Source: a virus. From it: a DNA stretch of 64,000 bases. Position numbers and translations under genes: made by a program. The stretch lies in the IMG/VR virus record IMGVR_UViG_3300044998_001357, positions 62,001 to 126,000 of that record; one strand, 5' to 3'. Within the stretch, counting starts at the first letter, position 1, and every line of letters begins with the position of its first letter. Shown here piece after piece: positions 57,913 to 64,000 of the stretch. Under the pieces are notes generated by a model. The model saw only the letters and a list, made by a program, of their open reading frames with translations. It did not search any database and had not been told where the DNA came from.

Positions 57913-58976
57913 TATCCACCTTTCATCATTCGATTCAGTTCCATCTTAATTTTACGCTGAGTGTCTGGCATGTCTTGTTCGTTAACAACCCCCTTTTTGT
58001 TCAAGTAGCTAAAGCGCTGCTTTTGAATACTGCGCGCAAAATCATCGTTCAGTTCCATTACTCTACGCGCATCATCATCGTTTTCGGCCACTAGGAAAAC
58101 TTCCTGGGCCTTGGAAATTTTTTCATTGGAGATATCCTGACTGACGTTACGAGACTTGAGCTCCGACTCATGCTTTCGTTTTTGTTTAATTAGCCATCCA
58201 TCAAACATGTCATCGTCTGAAAGTATCTCTTCATCGGGACAATCTGGTGAAGAGTAAACTTTCTCGTAAAGTGAGGATATCTCAACCAGAGCTATTTGTT
58301 CTTCGGTATGCATCGAAGCAGGAACGCCAAATAACTTTCCCTCGGTGGTTCGGGCGTTCCAGATTGACCGCCATGGGTCTGTCCTGGCTAGTTCTCGAAG
58401 CGTGGCTTCGTCCAGTCGTGTCTGTCCATAAGTAACCATCGCTTCCTCAATGATGGTGTCTTCGGAGTTCCAGTACGCCTCCTCGTCGGCAAAAACAGGT
58501 CTTCCATCGGGGTAACGCAGAGCAAAAGCCAGTAATAGTCTTGCCTTGGCCATGTCGGCGACTCCGTTGGCGGAATAGTGATAATAAACATTTCGCTCAG
58601 ACTGAAGGCTGTGAAGTGTCTCCTTGGCCCTGGTCAGAGCTTTTCGAATCGAGGCGTTTTCCGACGAGCGAAACCGGCTATCCAGAAGACCAACCTTGAA
58701 TTGCTCAATTTCCTTGGGTAGGGAGAGCAAAAGTTTTTGTTTCTCCTCCGTCCACAGACCCAGTTCCATCAGCAGGCCGAGTGCTTCCTCAGCGGAATAT
58801 AAATTTTGCTCCATCGCGGCCTGATAGGTTCGCTCGTGTAATTCGCATGCGAGATACTTCTGCTCCTGGGTTACGTTGGTAATCAGGATAACCCCACGCT
58901 CCAGTCGCAAACGAACCGTGCCTGAACAAATCCGCGCCACAAGAAGTTCCCTGCGGTCACGACTTCTGCTCACCAC
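57912..58976 (-). CDS. Hypothetical tail-operon protein
   Basis: 354 residues, starting at GTG 58976 (with GGAG four bases upstream). Mostly helical and charged (EEALGLLMELGLWTEEKQKLL, ASIRKALTRAKETLHSLQSER), with a central part RLLLAFALRYPDGRPVFADEE that resembles LATLVVYSDTGKPYF in the 56849 gene, suggesting the two are related. Such proteins near the tape measure gene often act in tail assembly. The tail-completion role is inference. The true start could be a few codons in. Confidence 0.5.
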   Translation of the reverse strand: MVSRSRDRRELLVARICSGTVRLRLERGVILITNVTQEQKYLACELHERTYQAAMEQNLYSAEEALGLLMELGLWTEEKQKLLLSLPKEIEQFKVGLLDSRFRSSENASIRKALTRAKETLHSLQSERNVYYHYSANGVADMAKARLLLAFALRYPDGRPVFADEEAYWNSEDTIIEEAMVTYGQTRLDEATLRELARTDPWRSIWNARTTEGKLFGVPASMHTEEQIALVEISSLYEKVYSSPDCPDEEILSDDDMFDGWLIKQKRKHESELKSRNVSQDISNEKISKAQEVFLVAENDDDARRVMELNDDFARSIQKQRFSYLNKKGVVNEQDMPDTQRKIKMELNRMMKGG

Positions 58977-59112
58977 GCTGCTCCTTTAGTAAACGAAGAA
59001 GTTCGTCACGCTCCTGAATCAGTTTCAGTTTCTCCTGTCGCTCCTTATCAATTTGCTGGCAGGATTCGATGTATAGTTGCCCGACATACTTGCAAATTTC
59101 CGTGAAGTCCAT
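58957..59112 (-). CDS. Small coiled-coil protein (51 residues)
   Basis: ATG at 59112 gives a 51-residue protein (MDFTEICKYVGQLYIESCQQ...) whose second half is a strongly charged helix (KERQEKLKLIQERDELLRLL) with heptad-like leucines. It fits the gap after the terminator and overlaps the next start by 20 bases. Too short for a family assignment, but coding potential is clear. Confidence 0.5.
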   Translation of the reverse strand: MDFTEICKYVGQLYIESCQQIDKERQEKLKLIQERDELLRLLKEQRGEQKS

Positions 59113-59124
59113 ATATACCCTCAA

Positions 59125-59150
59125 ACAAAAACCCTCGTTTTCACGAGGGT
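59125..59150 (-). terminator. Rho-independent terminator after the tail tube-like gene
   Basis: On the - strand, ACCCTCGT and ACGAGGGT form an eight-pair stem with loop GAAA, followed by TTTTTG. It lies just after the stop of the 59186 gene. The hairpin with GNRA-type loop and T tract is a textbook terminator. It may let the abundant tube protein be made in excess over downstream genes. Confidence 0.85.
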
Positions 59151-59185
59151 AAAAAGAATCCCCTGAAATAGTACAAGGCGAACGC

Positions 59186-60187
59186 TTAGGTCAGACCACT
59201 CGGGTCTTGCGGGTGAGTAACCTTCATATCGTTGAAGTTACTGTACGTGTACGTCAGTGTCATGTTGCCACCGTTCTGACCGGCGTTCGCGCCACCCTGG
59301 GTCACGCCCGAAAGCTTGTTCTTGGAACCGCAGTGGACCACCAGGCCTTCGCGGGTCTTAATCACGATGGTTCGGTCCACGAGGTTCGAGGCATCTTCCA
59401 GTGCCGACACCTTATCGCCCTCGGTGGCAATCACCTCAATTTCCGTGGTGACCTCGACCGGGAAGGTCGCATAACGGTGATAGGGGCCTTTTCGTCCCAG
59501 TTCGAACATTTGCTCGCGACCTAGGTTGGTCGACACGCGAATACTCTGAATCGGCACCTGGAACCGGTCGCCGGTAACCGCCAGTTCGTTGGTGCCCGAG
59601 GCCGAAATGCCCGGAATATCCTGGGGCAGAAGGCAGCCGGCCGAACCAAAGAGTACGTCCTCGCGGCGATTCACGCCCTCAGGCGCGAGCGGCGAGTCGT
59701 TGTTGTTAAAGGCCGTGGCGGTAAAGGTATTGTTCCAGACCTTGTTGTTACCCACCAGTGTCACCGATTCGGTGCTGTTGTTACCCACATTAAAGCTGTA
59801 GCTTACCGAACTCACATAGACTCCCGAAACCGTCATCTGCGACAGCGGGACGCCCGAAGCCGATTCCTGCACGTCCGAATAAATACTCGCGCCAATCGTG
59901 GCTCGAATATTGGAGCGGCCCGACAGGGTAGCGCTCGAAGCCCCTTTGGTGGCCAGCAAATAAATCGGGCAATAACCGTCGAGCACCTTCTCGAGGGTAA
60001 CCTCCACATCCGGAATGTTTTCGATGTTTTCGTAAATCGAAATCTGGCCAATTTCGAACACCTGCTCCAGGTTGAATCGAGTATTGACGCCGGCCTGCTG
60101 CAAACCCTTAACGCTAGTGTAAATGTTCTCACCGCATCTGGAAATGCCAACCTGCTGTACCGCGTAGTAAATACGCTTATTGCTCAT
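59186..60187 (-). CDS. Major tail tube-like protein
   Basis: 333 residues from ATG 60187, with GGAG six bases upstream; the longer frame to 60235 lacks a site. The sequence is beta-rich with NNTFTATAFNNND and a C-terminal VTTEIEVIATEGDKVS, TIVIKTREGLVVHCGSKN, TLTYTYSNFNDMKV pattern typical of tail tube proteins, in which a sandwich fold and long hairpins form rings. IGQISIYENIENIPDVEVTLEKVLDG near the start also fits. Its own terminator (59125-59150) suggests high expression. It stands between neck genes and tail-assembly genes, as expected. Confidence 0.72.
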   Translation of the reverse strand: MSNKRIYYAVQQVGISRCGENIYTSVKGLQQAGVNTRFNLEQVFEIGQISIYENIENIPDVEVTLEKVLDGYCPIYLLATKGASSATLSGRSNIRATIGASIYSDVQESASGVPLSQMTVSGVYVSSVSYSFNVGNNSTESVTLVGNNKVWNNTFTATAFNNNDSPLAPEGVNRREDVLFGSAGCLLPQDIPGISASGTNELAVTGDRFQVPIQSIRVSTNLGREQMFELGRKGPYHRYATFPVEVTTEIEVIATEGDKVSALEDASNLVDRTIVIKTREGLVVHCGSKNKLSGVTQGGANAGQNGGNMTLTYTYSNFNDMKVTHPQDPSGLT

Positions 60188-60250
60188 TTTGGACTCCGTG
60201 TACACCTCGCCGTGTTTATCCACGAACAGGTACACCGGAATCCAAAACGA

Positions 60251-61195
60251 TTAGGGAATATCTACCTCGATGCGCAAGTTGACCTGGCAATACCGAATCC
60301 CACCCAGACCGGCTCGCTCGTAACTGCGGGCATGCTGGATACGAATCTGACGCCACTCGAAACCCCCCTCACCAGAGGGTTTGATTAGGTCTGGATACAT
60401 CATTCCTGAGGGTTTGGGGGTTCCGTTCCAGTCCAACGGAAACGCGTCCCGGGCAAACATCTGATTCACGTCAAAACCAACCAGTCTCTTTCCGACCTGA
60501 TTGGTGATTGCATCGTGTAACCAGCGGTAGGTGTCGGGGTCTTCCGCGAGGATGTGAAAGTGGACCTCTTGCTCAACGATTTGTACCTGGCTACCCAGTT
60601 CGTATCCTTTTCGCGAGGTGACATTGGGAACCACGTCAACCACCACAGCGGGTAGCTGAAGACGATACTCACCGGGAATATCCCAGACCCCTGAACCGGT
60701 CTGGGTAAAATGCGGGTCGTCGGAGCGGAACGAATCTTTCTGGAGTCGTCTCCAGCCCTCGTTGTTCGACGTGTAGACCTGAAAAAGTCGATAGCTATGT
60801 TCGCACTGAACAATACTTGTGGGTGAAACCGGCGGATGGAAATGGACCTGGCCATTGGGATAATCCACGAAGTGACCCGATGCCCGAAAAGTGCCGTTTA
60901 CCCACACGCCCGAGACCCGGATGGGTTGCTGGTCAAACTCCACGCCGGTTTCCCATACCCAGTCTTTTCGAAATCCCTGCCAGACCTGACCATCGGGATA
61001 ACGCGGGTCCGAGACGGGTCGCAATCGCGTTTCGTCGATGTTAAAACAATTGGGCTGACCCATTCGAGCAGAGAAGAAGCCACCCACCCCCAAAAAACCC
61101 CACTGGAAAAAAGTGGTCAAATTGGCTTCCAGCTGTTTGGACAACAGAGACTCGTGAACACCCCGGACACCTTTTAGCTGTGTGTGGGTCGGCAT
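60251..61195 (-). CDS. Virion (neck/tail-completion region) protein
   Basis: 314 residues. Mixed beta and loop, with PSGMMYPDLIKPSGEGGFEWRQIRIQH near the end and FHPPVSPTSIVQCEHSYRLF in the middle. No catalytic or binding motif. From position, between a connector gene and the tail tube-like gene, it is probably a neck, tail terminator or tail-associated protein. The start at ATG 61195 overlaps the previous stop. Confidence 0.5.
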   Translation of the reverse strand: MPTHTQLKGVRGVHESLLSKQLEANLTTFFQWGFLGVGGFFSARMGQPNCFNIDETRLRPVSDPRYPDGQVWQGFRKDWVWETGVEFDQQPIRVSGVWVNGTFRASGHFVDYPNGQVHFHPPVSPTSIVQCEHSYRLFQVYTSNNEGWRRLQKDSFRSDDPHFTQTGSGVWDIPGEYRLQLPAVVVDVVPNVTSRKGYELGSQVQIVEQEVHFHILAEDPDTYRWLHDAITNQVGKRLVGFDVNQMFARDAFPLDWNGTPKPSGMMYPDLIKPSGEGGFEWRQIRIQHARSYERAGLGGIRYCQVNLRIEVDIP

Positions 61196-61836
61196 TAGAA
61201 ACCTCGCTGAATCTCTTCGATGATGACTGCCGGAATGACTTTTTCCAGGGGGTACAGTGCTCGCGTAATCCAGTTATCCTGAGAGGTGCCGGAATACTCA
61301 GGTGGAACCTGCCAAGTACCCGAGCGCACCATGATGGCACTATCGGTTCGGGAACGTGCCGGATGGCCATAACTAATCCGGTGGTCCAAGACCAGTACCT
61401 CCTGGCCACGAAGAGTCAGCCACTCCAGCCAGTCAATTATGTAGCCACCCTCTGAGCGATAACTCCCATCAGCCGCGAGAACTTCAGAGTAGTCTCCTTT
61501 AAGTATCTCGATGCGTAAACCGCCATGAACCTCTCCACCCAGAGGTTTGACCCCCTGAGAGGTCACGCGACAACCTGCCGATAGATTCTGAATCACCCTC
61601 TGAATCACAAAGGCCGCATCCACCACACCCAGTTCTGAGCGAAGCGCTCCTTTCAGGAGCGAGTCGTACTCGGGAGACTGGGTAAGTCGTTCAGCAATCA
61701 AAATTCCAATCCGGTTACGAATAGGAGTCACCGCTTGTCCCAAAGCTCGATTAAGCTCTTTGGCAATCGCCTTCAGAATTGCGTCATAAGTCTCGGAGGG
61801 ACTCATGAGGCTTAGTTGAAAGCGAATATCAGCCAT
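61195..61836 (-). CDS. Head-tail connector or tail-completion-like protein
   Basis: 213 residues. N-terminal helices (SETYDAILKAIAKELNRAL and TPIRNRIGILIAERLTQS) then a beta part (HGGLRIEILKGDYSEVLAADG, EVLVLDHRISYG) resemble HK97 gp10-like neck proteins. It overlaps its neighbours. The assignment depends on gene order and the fold pattern. Confidence 0.5.
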   Translation of the reverse strand: MADIRFQLSLMSPSETYDAILKAIAKELNRALGQAVTPIRNRIGILIAERLTQSPEYDSLLKGALRSELGVVDAAFVIQRVIQNLSAGCRVTSQGVKPLGGEVHGGLRIEILKGDYSEVLAADGSYRSEGGYIIDWLEWLTLRGQEVLVLDHRISYGHPARSRTDSAIMVRSGTWQVPPEYSGTSQDNWITRALYPLEKVIPAVIIEEIQRGF

Positions 61837-62371
61837 TGAACTGTTCCCATACCGCGTAGAAGTAGCGGTTTTGAATGATATTGCTTCGGTCGCCGGGTTG
61901 GACCAGTAACCGAAATTTGTTGCGAATCAAACCCTGAATCGGTAGTTGCAAAACTAAATGGTCACACTTCAAAATTTTGGGTAGGTCTTTCAAGAACCCC
62001 TTGGTCTCCACCAAAGAGTAAGGAACAAACATATTCTGTTTTGCTATTGGCAATGGCGTAACAAAACGTCTTAAATCCCAGTTGCATCCAAGCGTTATTT
62101 GCTCGGACACCTCTTCGGGCTTTCGGCCCTCACCACCGCACAAGGGGCACTTCCCGCCGGTAAAAGGCGAGGGGCCCCCACTGCGGTAACGGCCCATCGA
62201 ACGACCCGAGAGCGGGTCGACAATACAATTCGAACACGCAACGAAACGAGGAGGGTAAACCAGAGAACAGGTTTTTCCCAGTCCGCCCTCCTCCCCATTG
62301 GCAAGAAGGTCATCCAGGGCATCCTGGATAACCTGTTTGGTCTGCGCATCGAGGGCAAAGATTTTAGCCAT
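61829..62371 (-). CDS. Virion-region protein with zinc-ribbon knuckles
   Basis: 180 residues. A helix at the N-terminus (KQVIQDALDDLLANGEEGG) is followed by cysteine pairs FVACSNCIVD and GGKCPLCGGEG, a DnaJ-like zinc ribbon, and a beta-rich C-terminal half (LVLQLPIQGLIRNKFRLLVQPGD). Position in the head-tail connector cluster suggests a neck component. The zinc ribbon is an unusual addition for such genes. Overlaps the previous gene (TAATG). Confidence 0.55.
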   Translation of the reverse strand: MAKIFALDAQTKQVIQDALDDLLANGEEGGLGKTCSLVYPPRFVACSNCIVDPLSGRSMGRYRSGGPSPFTGGKCPLCGGEGRKPEEVSEQITLGCNWDLRRFVTPLPIAKQNMFVPYSLVETKGFLKDLPKILKCDHLVLQLPIQGLIRNKFRLLVQPGDRSNIIQNRYFYAVWEQFNG

Positions 62372-62559
62372 TATGCGTTCCAGCCGCTGGGTGCCACTTT
62401 ATACCGGTTATCGAGATTCACGACCGTCTGCATCGAATCGATATTGGGTAACGAAGGAACCTCGGGCCGCTGAAACAGACTGGTCTTGCCGGGTCGAGCA
62501 ACCGCTGCCGCGCCGTCACGAATCGGTTCCGAGGGTACTGCCTTGGAATAAATCGCCAT
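62371..62559 (-). CDS. Small virion-region protein
   Basis: 62 residues, Pro/Ala/Ser-rich at the start (AIYSKAVPSEPIRDGAAAVA), ending RYKVAPSGWNA. GGGAG lies before the ATG at 62559 and the stop overlaps the next ATG. Probably disordered; may be a minor capsid or scaffold-linked protein. No family recognised. Confidence 0.5.
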   Translation of the reverse strand: MAIYSKAVPSEPIRDGAAAVARPGKTSLFQRPEVPSLPNIDSMQTVVNLDNRYKVAPSGWNA

Positions 62560-62571
62560 GTTGAGACTCCC

Positions 62572-63063
62572 TTAAAAGTAACGATTGTAATCGTTTTGGT
62601 GTGCGTAAAGCCGAAACGGGGTCATCACCGCAGCACCTGCAATGCCGCCCGACTGAGTGGTCAGATATTCCGCCTTGGCGTCCGTATAGACGGCGCACCA
62701 CCCCTTCTCCAGGAGCTTTAGCTTACCCTGGAGATTACCTCGCAGGTCGATGGCCGAAGTACCATCCTTGACCGCGATAGCCTGCTTGGCCGCAAGGATG
62801 GCCGCACCCCGGTCAGCGATACAGGCCGCTTTCAAACAGACGAGGTTGATAAACGATTCGTCTCTCGTCCCCATGGTTGGGTCCGGCGTCAGGGTCTCAT
62901 TAACAACATCCGCGCGATAATCAAGTGGGAAGGGAAGCTCCTGAGCCACCTGAAACGCCGCCACCAGGATAAGACGCAACAGCGAATCATCGGTGTAGGT
63001 TTGAGCTTCCTGGTCGTTGACCATCACCCGAACCACCAGAAGCATTTCTTCGTCCCAGGCCAT
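62572..63063 (-). CDS. Head-tail adaptor-like protein
   Basis: 163 residues from ATG 63063 (GAGG five bases upstream; GTG 63069 also possible). Helical: DSLLRLILVAAFQVAQELPF, ESFINLVCLKAACIADRGAA, a long linker and GWCAVYTDAKAEYLT. Small all-helical proteins of this size following capsid genes are usually the gp6/gp15-like adaptor that joins portal and tail. This is inferred from size, fold and location. Confidence 0.5.
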   Translation of the reverse strand: MAWDEEMLLVVRVMVNDQEAQTYTDDSLLRLILVAAFQVAQELPFPLDYRADVVNETLTPDPTMGTRDESFINLVCLKAACIADRGAAILAAKQAIAVKDGTSAIDLRGNLQGKLKLLEKGWCAVYTDAKAEYLTTQSGGIAGAAVMTPFRLYAHQNDYNRYF

Positions 63064-63070
63064 GACCACC

Positions 63071-63385
63071 TCACTTCAAATTGGGATATACCTTAAACTT
63101 TTGAATTTCGGAGTGGTTAATCATCCCACTGGGAAACCCCACCACGGCCTGAACCTTCCAGTTGCCGGGAAGATTGATATCCCCTGGTTCAACAATGTAT
63201 TCCATCTTGCCATCCGTACCATCGGTGACCAGCACCGCCTGTTTGTCCAGCACGCTACCGTCAGGTCGAGAGAACCACATACGCAGATTATTGGCATTCT
63301 GCAAATTCATAATGGAACCATCCTCGTTTTTCAGAGTGACCCGAAACGAGGTGCCCACATCACCAACATGGATTTCGCCCGTCAT
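63071..63385 (-). CDS. BppU/Ig-like baseplate or head-surface domain protein
   Basis: 104 residues, an Ig-like beta domain: FRVTLKNEDGSIMNLQNANN, LRMWFSRPDGSVLDKQAVLV, GKMEYIVEPGDINLPGNWKV. The order of strands and the L-x-N-A-x-x-L-x-M-W/F-x-x-P-D-G pattern match the N-terminal domain of BppU-like phage proteins. Probably a surface or baseplate component; its neighbours are connector genes. Good ribosome site (AGGAG) before the ATG. Confidence 0.65.
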   Translation of the reverse strand: MTGEIHVGDVGTSFRVTLKNEDGSIMNLQNANNLRMWFSRPDGSVLDKQAVLVTDGTDGKMEYIVEPGDINLPGNWKVQAVVGFPSGMINHSEIQKFKVYPNLK

Positions 63386-63387
63386 GA

Positions 63388-64000
63388 TTAAAACTCCTTT
63401 TGTCTCTTAGGAGTCCACAGAAACGGATAGACTAGCTGGATGGCCGAATCAAACTCGTACTGCGAAGCCAGCATCAACTCGACTTCGAGAATGGTGCCTG
63501 GTGCCGCACGTACCACCCAGAACAGTTCGGCCGCTGTCAGGACGCTATTGAGGTCTTGCCACCCCAAGACCATCTCAGCACCCAGTCGGCTACGAGTACC
63601 CCAAACCGGCTGACAAAGAGTACCGGTTCGTTGGTAAACATTCCATTCGGGAACAAGGTCGTGAGCCAAAACCGCTCGCAGGGACCACGGAACCGACGAG
63701 ATGAGCCCCACCCGTCCACGGGCCGGCCAGGTCAAGGTGAGCAGAGCAGCCAGTGTGGAGCGTTGGTTCCAGATTGTTTGAGCCGACCGATTAGCTAGCG
63801 ACCGAACCGACCATTGCAAACCATCCTCCGTCCCAGCCGGCGTCCGGGCTGACCACAAAAGCTCCTCTTCTTGGCCAATAGGCACATAGGTATTCCACAT
63901 ATAAGAATAAGTGCTGGAGAGCGGCGCATAAACAGACCACACCGTCTCGCTACTGGATGACACCGCCTGGACTGAGCCAAGCTCTGAAACATAGAGCGAA
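63388..64000 (-). CDS. Tryptophan-repeat protein, 5'-partial
   Basis: The frame is open to the window edge; the GTG at 63963 is probably internal. From the codon at 63939 to the one at 63519, eleven Trp residues are spaced by exactly 14 residues, in units such as LLWSARTPAGTEDG, LQWSVRSLANRSAQ and PVWGTRSRLGAEMV. The pattern is h-x-W-x-x-(R/Y), where h is hydrophobic. Two further units keep the period with Leu in place of Trp. The C-terminus is basic (TPKRQKEF). No family known to me matches. It is most likely a repetitive virion surface protein, as its gene leads the connector cluster. Confidence 0.75.
   Translation of the reverse strand, partial: SLYVSELGSVQAVSSSSETVWSVYAPLSSTYSYMWNTYVPIGQEEELLWSARTPAGTEDGLQWSVRSLANRSAQTIWNQRSTLAALLTLTWPARGRVGLISSVPWSLRAVLAHDLVPEWNVYQRTGTLCQPVWGTRSRLGAEMVLGWQDLNSVLTAAELFWVVRAAPGTILEVELMLASQYEFDSAIQLVYPFLWTPKRQKEF
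63470..63950 (-). repeat. Coding tandem repeat, 42-base (14-codon) period
   Basis: Eleven near-consecutive units, each with Trp at its third position and Arg or Tyr three residues later. The DNA copies have diverged, so the period is kept at the protein level. It starts at the left edge of the open frame and may extend beyond the window. Confidence 0.8.

Noticed and set aside
57628-58976. Programmed frameshift of tail assembly chaperones
   Set aside because: No slippery heptamer was found at the gene ends, and all three genes have their own coupled start codons.
1-64000. CRISPR array, insertion sequence or integrase/attachment sites
   Set aside because: No regularly spaced direct repeats, transposase or integrase motif, or flanking inverted repeats were seen.

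Overview
This window is part of the genome of a large double-stranded DNA tailed bacteriophage (Caudoviricetes). The evidence is a phage replication and nucleotide-metabolism set, a 3,383-residue tape measure protein, a tail-tube-like protein and head-tail connector-sized genes, with no ribosomal, translation or central-metabolism genes of a cell. Genes are packed tightly, with ATGA and TAATG start/stop overlaps, and most have clear Shine-Dalgarno sites. The host cannot be named from the sequence. There is no recognisable tail sheath gene, so a long flexible (siphovirus-like) tail is the simplest guess.

Layout. Positions 1-38,595 are all on the + strand. They hold class I ribonucleotide reductase (nrdB, cut by the window edge, and nrdA, each with an intein), a glycosyltransferase-like gene, a run of small zinc-ribbon and unknown genes, and then a replication/recombination block at 7.4-21.1 kb. 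That block has a RecA/UvsX-like ATPase, a PD-(D/E)XK nuclease, DnaB helicase, DnaG primase, a nucleotide kinase, a Cas4/RecB-like nuclease, a Nudix hydrolase, DNA polymerase III alpha split into two genes around a DEDD exonuclease, and SSB. From 21.1 to 36.6 kb lies a glycan island: about eight glycosyltransferases, a sugar nucleotidyltransferase-like protein, three SDR sugar epimerases/reductases, a heptose-7-phosphate kinase-like GHMP kinase and a methyltransferase-like fragment, with PhoH and a CAP-domain protein among them. A homing-type nuclease, a Rad52-like candidate and a zinc protein close this arm at a strong bidirectional hairpin (38,614-38,640).

Positions 38,650-64,000 are the virion arm, mainly on the - strand. 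Reading from 64,000 downward: a repeat protein cut by the window edge, connector and neck genes, a tail tube-like protein followed by a terminator, tail-assembly genes, the tape measure gene, a baseplate-hub-like gene and a fibre-like gene. A + strand block (42,768-46,640: three surface/structural proteins and a lipoprotein) interrupts this - strand order.

Most notable. (1) The polymerase is split between the LDLLGLRTL motif and the fingers domain, with no intein. (2) At least two, probably three, genes appear to start at AUU or AUC behind good Shine-Dalgarno sites; their upstream codons restore conserved protein features. (3) The two RNR inteins are related, but the one in NrdA has lost the acidic residues of its endonuclease. 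(4) A protein at the right edge has eleven tryptophans spaced exactly 14 residues apart. (5) The tape measure protein carries inserted enzyme-like domains joined by repeated TPGEF segments. (6) There is a compact tRNA-like RNA with anticodon UCU.
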